From contig JANYGB010000044.1 in NCBI GenBank assembly GCA_025359445.1, positions 1 through 64,000 on the forward strand: a stretch of 64,000 bases of DNA, read 5' to 3'. This document shows, in pieces, positions 21,636 through 29,271 of this stretch. Numbering within the stretch: the stretch's first letter is position 1; every line of letters starts with the position of its first letter. A program made the position numbers and the translations under genes. This DNA comes from Sphingomonadaceae bacterium (GTDB lineage: Bacteria > Pseudomonadota > Alphaproteobacteria > Sphingomonadales > Sphingomonadaceae). Below the pieces are notes generated by a model. It saw only the letters and a program-made list of their open reading frames with translations, did no database searches and was not told the origin of the DNA.

Positions 21636-22577
21636 TCAAACAGCCGCCGCCCCGCTGCCGCGTCCGCCGCGCATGGCATATTCCTGGGTGCCGCGATGAA
21701 GCACATCATCAATGTCGATCACCGCTGAATTGGCGTAGGTAAATCCAGGGCTAAGCGAGCGGTAAAGCCGGTCGAAATCGCGATCCACCGTATCGTGAAA
21801 AAGCTGCTCGAAGCTCTCGATTACGAAATAGGTCGGTTGCAGATCGTCGATCACGTAATCGGTGCGCATCACCCGGTCGACATTGAGCATGATCCGGTTA
21901 GGGCTCGCCGCCTCAAGGCTGTAAACTGCTTCGGCCGGGCCTGATAGAATTCCGGCGCCGTAAACGCGCAGGCCGTCCGCTTCCTGGATCAGCCCGAATT
22001 CGACCGTGTACCAGTACAGCGCGCCTAGCGACTTGAGCCGGTTGTGACGCATCGCCTTCCACCCGGCGCGGCCGTATTCCTGCATGTAATCGGCATAGAC
22101 CGGGTCAGCCAGCATCGGCACGTGGCCGAACACGTCGTGAAACACGTCGGGCTCGCGGATATAGTCGAATTCCGCGCGGCTGCGGATGAAATTGCCCGCT
22201 GGAAAGCGCCGGTTGGCCAGATGCCAGAAGAACACGTGATCGGGGATCAGCATCGGCACCGGGACAATGCTCCAGCCGGTCAGCGCGCCCAGTTCCGTGC
22301 TCAGCCGGTCGAACCGCGGCACGCCCCCCTGGCCCAGATCGAGCCGCGTCAGCCCGGCCATGAAGGCGCTGGCGGCGCGGCCCGGCAGGATCTCCATCTG
22401 GCGCGTGTAGAGTTCGTCCCACACCGCGTGTTCGTCAGCCGTGTAGTCGCGCTGCGCTGGCTCGAGCCAGTCTTCGCCAATGTGCGCCGGGCGCTGCAAC
22501 GGCGCGGCAAACACGCCGTGGCCAATGTCGGGCAGGCGCGAATAATCGTGCGCAGAGAGGAGAGTAGTGTCCGACAT
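21636..22577 (-). CDS. phhA: Phenylalanine 4-monooxygenase
   Basis: An iron- and pterin-dependent enzyme that converts phenylalanine to tyrosine. Iron ligands are visible as His147 and His152 in DVFHDVFGHVPM and Glu193 in YWYTVEFGL. The 313-residue length is slightly more than the usual bacterial 260-300. The start at 22577 (MSDTTLLSAHDYSR) is chosen; an ATG six codons upstream (22595) is equally possible, and neither has a strong ribosome site. The C-terminal Gly/Ala-rich tail RGGRGSGAAAV is probably unstructured. It is divergent from ppk2 across about 100 bases. No pterin-recycling or tyrosine-catabolism gene is next to it. Confidence 0.94.
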   Translation of the reverse strand: MSDTTLLSAHDYSRLPDIGHGVFAAPLQRPAHIGEDWLEPAQRDYTADEHAVWDELYTRQMEILPGRAASAFMAGLTRLDLGQGGVPRFDRLSTELGALTGWSIVPVPMLIPDHVFFWHLANRRFPAGNFIRSRAEFDYIREPDVFHDVFGHVPMLADPVYADYMQEYGRAGWKAMRHNRLKSLGALYWYTVEFGLIQEADGLRVYGAGILSGPAEAVYSLEAASPNRIMLNVDRVMRTDYVIDDLQPTYFVIESFEQLFHDTVDRDFDRLYRSLSPGFTYANSAVIDIDDVLHRGTQEYAMRGGRGSGAAAV

Positions 22578-22679
22578 CGTTTCAACTGCAACCATATCAT
22601 TGCGGGACAAGCGCGGCAATGGCGCTGCTTGCGCTGCCCGGCATGGTGGACCAGTGTAGGAACGAAGGATCGCCAAATC

Positions 22680-23510
22680 ATGAAACGCCTCAAGAAAAAG
22701 AAATTCACCGAGCACTATAAGCCGCTTGAGGAAGAACTGGTCGCAATGGCGCGCTGGGCGGCCAAGACCGGAGCGCGAATCGTGGTGCTGTTCGAAGGGC
22801 GCGACACTGCCGGCAAGGGCGGATCAATCCAGGCGATCGCCGGGCCGCTTAACCCGCGCCAATGCCATGTCGTGGCATTGCCCAAACCGGGCGACGCCGA
22901 ACAGACCCAGTGGTACTTTCAGCGCTACATCGCACATTTGCCCAGCGCAGGCGAAATCGTGCTGTTTGATCGCAGCTGGTACAACCGCGCCGGGGTCGAA
23001 CAGGTCATGGGTTTTGCCACGTCCAAACAAGTGGCTGCCTTCCTCAAGGCAACTCCCGCGTTTGAGAAGCTGCTGACCGACGATGGCATCCTCTTGTTCA
23101 AATACTGGCTCTGTTCGGATCAGGAGCAGCAGGAGGAACGCTTTCAGGAACGCGTTGATGATCCGCTCAAACGCTGGAAGCTCTCGCCGATCGATACCGC
23201 CGCGCGGCAGAAGTATGACGAGTATACTGCCGCGCGCGCGGCTATGCTGGCGGCCACTCACACCAAGTCAGCGCCATGGACCCTGGTTGACTTCAACGAC
23301 CAGCGGCGCGGCCGGCTGACTCTGATCCGCGACCTGCTCGACCGGTTGCCCGAGATGACCGTGGCGGAAGAACTGTTCGAATTTCCGCCACTGGGGCATG
23401 AGCCTTCGGTCGAGCACTATACAGCGCTCGAACCGATCCCACTGTACCACCCATCCAAGCAAGCCAAGGATGACAAAGAAGATCAAGCCAAGCACCCGCC
23501 CGGCGCTTGA
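22680..23510 (+). CDS. ppk2: Polyphosphate kinase 2 family protein
   Basis: A 276-residue PPK2, which transfers phosphate between polyphosphate and nucleotides. The P-loop is VLFEGRDTAGKGGSIQAI (residues 37-52), the lid and Walker B region is GEIVLFDRSWYNRAGVEQVM (91-110), and LFKYWLCSDQEQQEERFQERVDDPLKRWKLSP is the usual C-terminal block (split here only for description). The N-terminal Lys-rich MKRLKKKKFTEHYKPLEEEL is typical. The protein has a single P-loop domain. Whether it prefers ADP/ATP, GDP/GTP or NMPs cannot be told. ATG 22680 is in the family position. Confidence 0.93.
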   Translation: MKRLKKKKFTEHYKPLEEELVAMARWAAKTGARIVVLFEGRDTAGKGGSIQAIAGPLNPRQCHVVALPKPGDAEQTQWYFQRYIAHLPSAGEIVLFDRSWYNRAGVEQVMGFATSKQVAAFLKATPAFEKLLTDDGILLFKYWLCSDQEQQEERFQERVDDPLKRWKLSPIDTAARQKYDEYTAARAAMLAATHTKSAPWTLVDFNDQRRGRLTLIRDLLDRLPEMTVAEELFEFPPLGHEPSVEHYTALEPIPLYHPSKQAKDDKEDQAKHPPGA

Positions 23511-23619
23511 CTTTGGCCGACTTCTGCCGCAATGGGCCGGTCCTTGAGGGGCGGCAGCGCATGCCGCCTTGCCTATTTTTGCGGCTTCCAAGCCGAATCG
23601 AACCGAACAGGAATACGTC

Positions 23620-23787
23620 ATGGCGAAGCCCGCAACCGTCAAAATCCGGCTGGTCTCAACCGCTGAAACCGGTTTCTTCTACGTCACTAAGAAGAACCCG
23701 CGCAACACGACCGAGAAGATGACCTTCCGCAAATATGACCCGGTGGTGCGCAAGCACGTCGAGTTCAAGGAAGCCAAGATCAAGTAA
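23620..23787 (+). CDS. rpmG: 50S ribosomal protein L33
   Basis: A 55-residue ribosomal protein with the full family pattern: [20 protein letters not shown], then [18 protein letters not shown] and a basic end. It contains no Cys, so it is the zinc-independent form of L33. The start ATG 23620 gives the family N-terminus. A strong terminator follows at 23824, so it is a single-gene unit. Confidence 0.97.
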   Translation: MAKPATVKIRLVSTAETGFFYVTKKNPRNTTEKMTFRKYDPVVRKHVEFKEAKIK

Positions 23788-23823
23788 GCGCCGCTGCGGG
23801 CCTGCCTGCAGCAAAGCTTCAAC

Positions 23824-23862
23824 CGGCCCGCTCCTGCAAGGGACGCGGGCCGTTGTTGTATT
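23824..23862 (+). terminator. Intrinsic terminator after rpmG
   Basis: CGGCCCGC (23824-23831) pairs perfectly with GCGGGCCG (23845-23852) over a 13-base loop, followed by the T-rich TTGTTGTATT. It lies 36 bases after the L33 stop. Confidence 0.8.
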
Positions 23863-23922
23863 AAGCAATGCCGCTGCCAAGGTTCATTGCGAGTTCAAGC
23901 CATCGCGGCTAGCAGCGCGGGC

Positions 23923-24579
23923 ATGAACCTGAAGTATTCCCCCCGTTCGCTTTTTGGCGTTGCTGCAACAGCTGCGCTGGCCCTGACAGTTCCTGCCGCG
24001 CTAGTTGCCCCCAGTGTGGCCTCGGCGCAAAGCCAGCAATCCGACCTGACCAGCGCGATCACCGCCTTGCGCGCCATTTCCACGATGCGCGCGGATTTCG
24101 TCCAGGCCGATCCGCGCGGCAATCGGGTCAAGGGCGTGCTCACCTTGAAGCGTCCGGGCCGGATCCGCTTCCAGTACGAAAAGGGCGTGCCGATGCTGAT
24201 CGTCTCGGACGGTGCCGCGCTGACCTTTATCGATTACCAGGTGCGCCAGGTGCAGCGCTGGCCGATTAAGAACAGCCCGCTGGGCGCGCTGCTCGATCCC
24301 AAACGTGACGTAATGCAATATGGCAAGCTGGTGGCGTCGAGCAATTCGAATGTCGTCAGCGTCGAAGTGCGCGACCGCAAACATCCCGAATACGGCGTCA
24401 TCACGATGGTCTTCATCCGCAAGGCGGGGGCTCCGGGCGGGCTTGAATTGTCGAGCTGGGCCACGCTTGATGCGCAAAACACCCGGACCATCGTGACGCT
24501 GACGAATCAGCAATACGGGATGGCCGTGCCCGACAGCACCTTCCGCTTCAACGACCCGCGCGGCGCCGGCAAGCGCTGA
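23923..24579 (+). CDS. lolA: LolA-like outer-membrane lipoprotein carrier
   Basis: A 218-residue periplasmic protein with a signal peptide (hydrophobic MNLKYSPRSLFGVAATAALA through about residue 35, cleavage after ASA). The mature domain has the LolA half-barrel signature: DLTSAITALRAISTMRADF, then GVLTLKRPGRIRFQYEKG and LIVSDGAALTFIDYQVRQ. It is expected to carry lipoproteins across the periplasm to the outer membrane. The C-terminal region QQYGMAVPDSTFRFNDPRG is also typical. LolB is not in the window. A strong terminator lies about 210 bases downstream, beyond a region without a gene. Confidence 0.9.
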   Translation: MNLKYSPRSLFGVAATAALALTVPAALVAPSVASAQSQQSDLTSAITALRAISTMRADFVQADPRGNRVKGVLTLKRPGRIRFQYEKGVPMLIVSDGAALTFIDYQVRQVQRWPIKNSPLGALLDPKRDVMQYGKLVASSNSNVVSVEVRDRKHPEYGVITMVFIRKAGAPGGLELSSWATLDAQNTRTIVTLTNQQYGMAVPDSTFRFNDPRGAGKR

Positions 24580-24786
24580 CCCGGTTCATCGATAGCAAAA
24601 GGCAACTGGTCGTAGGCCGTGCGCCAGATGCGACAATTTGCGACAAGCCTGACGCGATTGTTCATGGCCCCGCAAGGCAAAAGCCCCTAAAACGGTCATC
24701 GACAGAGCGGCTCTGAGTCGGGTTTCCCCCCTGTTGCCCTGGCCTCTAAACTGGCCGCGATGTCGAGCGTGACGAACGCACAAAGG

Positions 24787-24826
24787 AACCCTCGGTCCAA
24801 TGCCCCCGGACCGAGGGTTTTTTCTG
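24787..24826 (+). terminator. Strong intrinsic terminator, possible end of a small RNA
   Basis: AACCCTCGGTCC (24787-24798) pairs perfectly over 12 bp with GGACCGAGGGTT (24808-24819), with a 9-base loop and a T6 run followed by CTGTCTT. It lies 207 bases beyond the lolA stop and 213 bases before xth, so it may close a non-coding transcript or act as a leader terminator for xth. Confidence 0.85.
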
Positions 24827-24909
24827 TCTTGGGCCGTATTGCTTGAAGCCGGGCTGCGAACGGCACCGGCCTGCGCTTCCGGTGCTCACGGCCCAGATGG
24901 CTCTCCGCT

Positions 24910-24930
24910 CGCCCTGAGCCCGTCGAAGGG
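24910..24930. repeat. Dispersed CGCCCTGAGCCCGTCGAAGGG unit
   Basis: One copy of a short interspersed motif I recognise from many sphingomonad genomes lies in the gap before xth. Only a single copy is present in this window. Confidence 0.55.
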
Positions 24931-25038
24931 TGCGCTCCGGTTCTCGTCCGGCACCATTCTCGCTCCGGCTTGAAGCAATCCGATCCCAAGACAGCCGCGC
25001 CCTTGCCGCGCCGCGCACCGCCACCTAAAGCCCATGCC

Positions 25039-25830
25039 ATGATTTCGATTGCTACATGGAACATCAATTCGGTGCGCTTGCGGATGGAGCAAGTGGGGCG
25101 GTTTCTGCGCGAGCAGCAGCCCGATGTGCTGTGCCTGCAAGAGATCAAGACAGTCGAGGAGCTGTTCCCGCATCAGGCCTTCGAGGACTTGGGCTACACC
25201 CACCGTGCGGTACACGGGCAGAAGGGTTATCACGGCGTGGCGACGGTCAGCCGGATTCCGCTGCGCGAGTTTTCCCGGCATGACTGGCAAGATAACGGAG
25301 AAGCGCGGCACGTTGGAGTAGAACTGCTGGGGCAGGGGCAGGGGTTAGTAATCGAGAACGTCTATATACCGGCGGGCGGCGATGTGGCGGACCGCGCGGT
25401 CAACGCCAAGTTCGGCCAGAAGCTGGACTTCCTCGAGCGGATGACCCGTTGGTCCGACGTGCTTGACCGTCCAACGCTGCTGCTTGGCGATTTCAATGTC
25501 GCCCCGCTCGAGTGCGATGTTTACGATCACAAGGCGCTGCTTAAAGTTGTCAGCCATACCCCGCACGAGGTCGAAACCTTGCGGCGCTTGGCCGATGCGC
25601 ACGGCTGGGTCGATCTGGGGCGCAAGCATATCCCGGCGCCGGAACGCAACTGGTCGTGGTGGTCGTACCGCACGTACTGGCAGGGCAAGGATCGCGGGCG
25701 GCGGCTCGACCATATGTGGGCCTCGCCCGAGCTTGCCGCGCAATCGGTCAGCCACCGGGTGGTCGAAGAAACGCGGCAGTGGGAGCAATGCTCGGACCAC
25801 GTGCCGCTGATCACCGAGTTTGAGCTGTGA
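25039..25830 (+). CDS. xth: Exodeoxyribonuclease III
   Basis: The AP endonuclease/3'-exonuclease of base-excision repair, 263 residues. Metal- and DNA-binding motifs of the EEP family are all present: ATWNINSVRLR, LCLQEIKT (catalytic Glu), NVYIPAGG, LLGDFNVAPLECDVYD, RRLDHMWAS and the terminal CSDHVPLITEF with the catalytic Asp and His. The ATG at 25039 gives the family N-terminus MISIATWNINS. The stop overlaps the GTG start of ribA (GTGA), so the two are translationally coupled. Confidence 0.97.
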   Translation: MISIATWNINSVRLRMEQVGRFLREQQPDVLCLQEIKTVEELFPHQAFEDLGYTHRAVHGQKGYHGVATVSRIPLREFSRHDWQDNGEARHVGVELLGQGQGLVIENVYIPAGGDVADRAVNAKFGQKLDFLERMTRWSDVLDRPTLLLGDFNVAPLECDVYDHKALLKVVSHTPHEVETLRRLADAHGWVDLGRKHIPAPERNWSWWSYRTYWQGKDRGRRLDHMWASPELAAQSVSHRVVEETRQWEQCSDHVPLITEFEL

Positions 25831-26879
25831 GCTCAGCCGCGCGGCGAGTGGCGCTGGCAATCGACGCGCTGCGCCATGGCTGGGGGATTGCGATCGGTGG
25901 CATGAACCTGCTGCCGGCAGAGACCGGGTTGGGGGTCGGCGTGACCGCGCCAAGGATGCTGATCTCGTCAGCGCGTGCCGCCACGCTCAAGCTCGCCAAC
26001 CAGCGCGATGCAGCCGCACCCGAAGCACCGGTTCTGCTACGCGGGGCGGAACCCTTCGATCTCGCCGCAGCGCGCGCACTGGCCGATCCGGCGCTTGACC
26101 TGACCTATCCCATGAAGGGCCCGTTCCTGGCTGAGCCGCTGGCCGAGCCGGCCAGCGCTGCCGCCGCGCTGGAACTGGCGCGGCTGGCGGGGATCCTCCC
26201 GGCGTTTCTGGTCGATCCGGTCCCGGCGGGCGAGCTGCAGACCGTCGCTGCGGCGGATCTTGAAGCGTTCAAGGACCCAGCGCAGCTGACCATCGCAGCG
26301 CGGGCGCGGCTGCCCGTGGCGGCGGCGGAGACAGCGGAAATAATCGCGTTCCGTTCGGCCGATGATTTGCGCGAGCACGCCGCGCTGGTGATCGGGGCGC
26401 AGCAATCTGACCGGTTGCCGCTGGTCCGGCTCCATTCGGAATGCCTGACCGGCGATGTCTTCTCCAGCCTGAAGTGCGATTGCGGCCCGCAGCTTGACGC
26501 GGCGCTGGCGGCGATGGCCGAGGAAGCTGCGATCGGCGGCTGGGGCGTGCTGCTGTACCTGCGGCAGGAAGGGCGCGGGATCGGCCTGATCAACAAGCTG
26601 CGCGCTTATCAGCTGCAGGATCAGGGCTTCGATACGGTCGATGCCAACACGCGGTTAGGCCTGCCCAACGAAGCGCGCGACTTCGCTGTGGCGGCGCGGA
26701 TGTTGCAACTGCTCGGCGTCGGGCCAATCCGGCTGATGACCAACAATCCCGCCAAGGTCGCGGCGCTGGAAGGTGCCGGAATATCCGTTGCCGAACGTGT
26801 CCCCCACCAGCTCCCCGCAAACCCCCACAACGCGCGCTACCTCGATACCAAGCGCGACCGGTCGGGGCATTTGCTCTAA
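25827..26879 (+). CDS. ribA: GTP cyclohydrolase II with extra N-terminal domain
   Basis: The first committed enzyme of riboflavin synthesis, opening GTP to the pyrimidine precursor. The C-terminal 200 residues hold the complete GCH-II domain: zinc cysteines in SECLTGDVFSSLKCDCGPQL, catalytic YLRQEGRGIGL, and DANTRLGLPNEARDF and LMTNNPAKV. The N-terminal 150 residues look like a degenerate DHBP-synthase-like domain: AIDALRHGWGIAIGGMNLL sits where the RibB start would be. The acidic catalytic motif of RibB is missing, so I do not call it bifunctional. It starts at GTG 25827, overlapping xth, and its stop lies inside the edge of a large inverted repeat. Confidence 0.92.
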   Translation: MSSAARRVALAIDALRHGWGIAIGGMNLLPAETGLGVGVTAPRMLISSARAATLKLANQRDAAAPEAPVLLRGAEPFDLAAARALADPALDLTYPMKGPFLAEPLAEPASAAAALELARLAGILPAFLVDPVPAGELQTVAAADLEAFKDPAQLTIAARARLPVAAAETAEIIAFRSADDLREHAALVIGAQQSDRLPLVRLHSECLTGDVFSSLKCDCGPQLDAALAAMAEEAAIGGWGVLLYLRQEGRGIGLINKLRAYQLQDQGFDTVDANTRLGLPNEARDFAVAARMLQLLGVGPIRLMTNNPAKVAALEGAGISVAERVPHQLPANPHNARYLDTKRDRSGHLL

Positions 26880-27013
26880 TTCCTCCCCGAAACGGGGAGG
26901 GGGACCACCGCAGGTGGTGGAGGGGCACAGGCCTTCATTGCGAAGTCTTGAATGGGGCACGTGCCCCTCCACCAAGCTTTGCATGGTCCCCCTCCCCCAA
27001 GTGGGAGGAATTA
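26877..27013. repeat. Large inverted repeat spanning both flanking stop codons
   Basis: TAATTCCTCCC (26877-26887) is the exact reverse complement of GGGAGGAATTA (27003-27013). Inside, GGTGGAGGGGCAC (26916-26928) pairs with GTGCCCCTCCACC (26961-26973), and GGGGGACCA (26899-26907) with TGGTCCCCC (26984-26992). The 137-base element therefore can fold into a long interrupted hairpin. The TAA stops of ribA (26877-26879) and of the convergent beta-helix gene (27011-27013) are its outermost bases. It could terminate both genes. Confidence 0.85.
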
Positions 27014-27964
27014 ACGCCGCTCTTTCACAGTCAACCGCGGATCGAGCTTGTTCGCGCCGATCTGGATCGGATCGCCCGACCAGTCAGCCACGAACACGCT
27101 GGGCCAAAGGACATTCGGCGCAAAGCGCGCGTCGTTGCCTTCGATTACCAGCCCGGCCGATGTGTTCGCCTTGCCCTCGGCCGCGAGCGCGATGAAGGCC
27201 GAGTGGTTTTCCTTGCTCGGCCCCTGGACGAACCAGTTGCCGGCAATCCGCCCGGTCGCCCCGCCGGGCAAGTCGATCATGTAATTGGTCTGGCGCCCGG
27301 CCGAATCGTCGAAGCTGCAGCCGATCACCGCCACTTTGGCCGCGCGGCTTTTGAGGTAATGCCCGCCGCGCCCGGCTTCGAAGCGGCTGCGGGTGACCGT
27401 GGCCGCGCCGTAATCACCGACATAGACCGAATGCGCGCAGCCGCCCGATCCTTCGCAGGTGCCAAGCCGGGTGAAGGTCGATTTGTCGACCGTGATGCTG
27501 CCGTCGGGATCGGGTCCAGTCAGGATGCCTTGCTGGCTATCACGGAACCACGACTGGTTGACCGCGAGGTTGCCATGCTCGAGCCGGATGCCCGCACCGT
27601 TGAAATCGGGCACGCGCATATTGGTGAAGGTCAGCCCTTCGACGCTGGCCGCGGTGCCGCGCAGGACCAGCGCAGCCTTGCCCTCGCAGGTCACTCCGTC
27701 GAACACCGCTTGCCCCGGCACGGCAGCAATGTAGGCAATCCGGCCCATGGTCTGCACCGCGCAGTCCTGATGCGCCCCGCTCGCAATGCGGATCGTGCCG
27801 CTGCCCCCGCCGATCGCGCTGACCGCGTCCTGTAAACGGCTAAATTGCCGCCCGCTTTCGACCACGGTATAAGCCGCGCCACTTTGCGCGAAGCTGGAGG
27901 CGGAAGGCAGCGCCAGCGCAGTCAGTGCGAGCGCGGCGAGCGGAAGTTTGGCCAGGTGTGTCAT
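27011..27964 (-). CDS. Secreted right-handed parallel beta-helix protein
   Basis: A 317-residue exported protein. The signal peptide MTHLAKLPLAALALTALALP runs to a cleavage near SSFAQS. The mature part shows short parallel-beta-helix coils of the pectate-lyase-like fold: AALVLRGTAASVEGLTFTNM, AGIRLEHGNLAVNQSWFRDS, GSITVDKSTFTRLGTC, AATVTRSRFEAGRG and AKVAVIGCSFDD. Four Cys residues may form disulfides. No catalytic Asp cluster is obvious, so lyase activity is doubtful; it may be a surface or carbohydrate-binding helix. The stop lies in the repeat described at 26877-27013. Confidence 0.82.
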   Translation of the reverse strand: MTHLAKLPLAALALTALALPSASSFAQSGAAYTVVESGRQFSRLQDAVSAIGGGSGTIRIASGAHQDCAVQTMGRIAYIAAVPGQAVFDGVTCEGKAALVLRGTAASVEGLTFTNMRVPDFNGAGIRLEHGNLAVNQSWFRDSQQGILTGPDPDGSITVDKSTFTRLGTCEGSGGCAHSVYVGDYGAATVTRSRFEAGRGGHYLKSRAAKVAVIGCSFDDSAGRQTNYMIDLPGGATGRIAGNWFVQGPSKENHSAFIALAAEGKANTSAGLVIEGNDARFAPNVLWPSVFVADWSGDPIQIGANKLDPRLTVKERR

Positions 27965-28050
27965 ACCGCGCAGCCTAGCACTGTGCGATTAAGAAGACTT
28001 TGCCCGCATCGGCGCCGTCCCGCGCGGGGACAGCGCTAGGTCCAATCGTT

Positions 28051-28305
28051 TCAGTTCCGCTTTGGCCAACGCCACTTCCACCCGCCGCGCGTTTTGGCGG
28101 CGTAAAGCGGGAGCGGCAGCAGCCCGGCGATTAATGCCCAGGCAATTGTCGCAGCGGGTTGGCTTCGCAGCAGCAGCGCGCCGCTGACTAGCACGGCGAC
28201 GTGGACTACAACCATGATCCAGCCCTGCTTGGTAATCGGCAAACCCGCGCCATAACCAAAGCGCTTAGGCAGAAACCACGCACCGTCAGATTTTGGGTCA
28301 CTCAT
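28051..28305 (-). CDS. Small two-TM protein at the end of the SPFH/CPBP cassette
   Basis: An 84-residue protein with a polar N-terminus (MSDPKSDGAWFLPKRFGYG). Two hydrophobic helices follow, QGWIMVVVHVAVLVSGALLL and ATIAWALIAGLLPLPLYAA, and the tail is Trp/Lys/Arg-rich (TRGGWKWRWPKRN). No family is recognised. It lies 12 bases after the CPBP protease stop in the same direction, so it is probably the last gene of that operon and could be a partner or substrate of the membrane protease. Confidence 0.75.
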   Translation of the reverse strand: MSDPKSDGAWFLPKRFGYGAGLPITKQGWIMVVVHVAVLVSGALLLRSQPAATIAWALIAGLLPLPLYAAKTRGGWKWRWPKRN

Positions 28306-28317
28306 GGTATGCTCCTC

Positions 28318-29073
28318 TCACCCGGCGACATATCCAGCGGCAGCAGCGCTCCAGAACAATGCGTGAGCACCGCCATGAGCCAGCATCGCGCTTTCGATTC
28401 CGAATTGCTGGTACAGCCAGCCGAACGCAACTGCGGGGATGAAATTACCCAACACCACAGCGATCAGCAGCCATAGCGGCGGATGCGGCAGCAGCGCAAA
28501 CAGGACCCCGAAATGCCCCAGCGCGAACAGCAGTGCGGCCAGCGAATTGGCCGCCCAGAACGCGGCCTTGCGACTTTGGCCAAACCGCAAGGCCAGCGCC
28601 ATGAACGCCGTTAGCAGGCCCCAGCGCGCAATGATCTCTTCGCCTACTCCGCCATAACCCAGCCGCGTGATCAGCGGAATATCGAGCTGCGGCATGCTGA
28701 GCACAACGCCGGCGGTGCCAAGCGCGTAAACAACCAGAATCAGCGCGACGACAACCGCCACCGCCGCAGCGGCGGGCAGTCCGCGCCGCAGCGGAGCAGA
28801 CCATTCGGCCTTGCCAAGCAGCGCCCGCAGAACCGGCGCGTCCAGCCCGATGCGCGGCAGTGTCCACCAGCCGAGCAGCGCGCACAGCATGGTGATGATC
28901 GCCGGTTGAATCAGCAGCACGGCGCGCGGCACATGGATTTGTGGCGGCAGAATTGTTTCGAGCGGCGTGAACCCCAGGGTGGCCACGGCAGCCAAGCCCA
29001 GCGCCAGCATCGTTACAAGCAAGCGTTTGTTGCGGGCAGCTGCCGCGTTCAGGCTACGATCAAGCATTGCCAT
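28318..29073 (-). CDS. CPBP-family intramembrane glutamic endopeptidase (CAAX/Abi)
   Basis: A 251-residue integral membrane protein with about seven hydrophobic helices. The three CPBP/Abi motifs are present in order: EEIIARWGLLTAF (EExxxR), FALGHFGVLF with His, and the C-terminal MLAHGGAHALFW with His. These residues are the expected glutamyl protease site, so the enzyme should be active. Family roles include prenyl-protein processing, bacteriocin self-immunity and regulated proteolysis. The ATG at 29073 is chosen because AAGAAGGA lies just upstream (29077-29084). It overlaps the end of the ribbon-helix-helix gene by 14 bases, which implies coupled expression. Confidence 0.87.
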   Translation of the reverse strand: MAMLDRSLNAAAARNKRLLVTMLALGLAAVATLGFTPLETILPPQIHVPRAVLLIQPAIITMLCALLGWWTLPRIGLDAPVLRALLGKAEWSAPLRRGLPAAAAVAVVVALILVVYALGTAGVVLSMPQLDIPLITRLGYGGVGEEIIARWGLLTAFMALALRFGQSRKAAFWAANSLAALLFALGHFGVLFALLPHPPLWLLIAVVLGNFIPAVAFGWLYQQFGIESAMLAHGGAHALFWSAAAAGYVAG

Positions 29074-29269
29074 CGTCCTTCTTTGGGCGGCCTCGTCGCG
29101 CCGGCTCACTCGCGGCGACTTTTACCCCGCGCCGCGCCATTGCTTCGCGCAGCAACACTTCGATCTGTGTGTTGACCGAGCGGAAGTCGCCCGCCGCCGC
29201 CCGCTCCAGCGCCGTGTAGAGCGCTGGATCGAGCCGGAGCGGAAACGACTTCTTGCCCGGGGCGGCCAT
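29060..29269 (-). CDS. Arc-type ribbon-helix-helix DNA-binding protein
   Basis: A 69-residue protein with a compact RHH core: beta strand KSFPLRLDPALY, helix ALERAAAG, then FRSVNTQIEVLLREAMARRG as the second helix with the conserved S-x-N turn. The C-terminal tail is basic (RRGRPKKDD). This is the Arc/MetJ-like fold that binds palindromic operators as dimers of dimers. It sits between the SPFH gene (3 bases upstream) and the CPBP gene (14-base overlap) in one transcript, so it is the likely autoregulator of the cassette. The AT-rich palindrome upstream of the SPFH gene is the obvious operator candidate. It could alternatively be an orphan antitoxin, but no toxin is adjacent. Confidence 0.87.
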   Translation of the reverse strand: MAAPGKKSFPLRLDPALYTALERAAAGDFRSVNTQIEVLLREAMARRGVKVAASEPARRGRPKKDDGNA

Positions 29270-29271
29270 AA

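Larger units (their letters stand above)
24580..25038. other. Gene-free interval between lolA and xth
   Basis: About 460 bases hold no supportable protein gene. The interval contains a strong intrinsic terminator (24787-24826) well away from lolA and a dispersed repeat unit (24910-24930). The 200 bases before the terminator could be a long 3' UTR or a separate structured RNA; GGCCTCTAAACTGGCC just upstream can itself fold. A 28-codon frame runs through the terminator from 24760, but it has no codon bias or regulatory codon cluster. Confidence 0.5.

Noticed and set aside
24760..24846. Short frame (28 codons) beginning MSSVTNAQ through the terminator, as a leader peptide
   Set aside because: There is no cluster of one regulatory amino acid, no biosynthetic gene follows, and the frame simply runs through the terminator stem.
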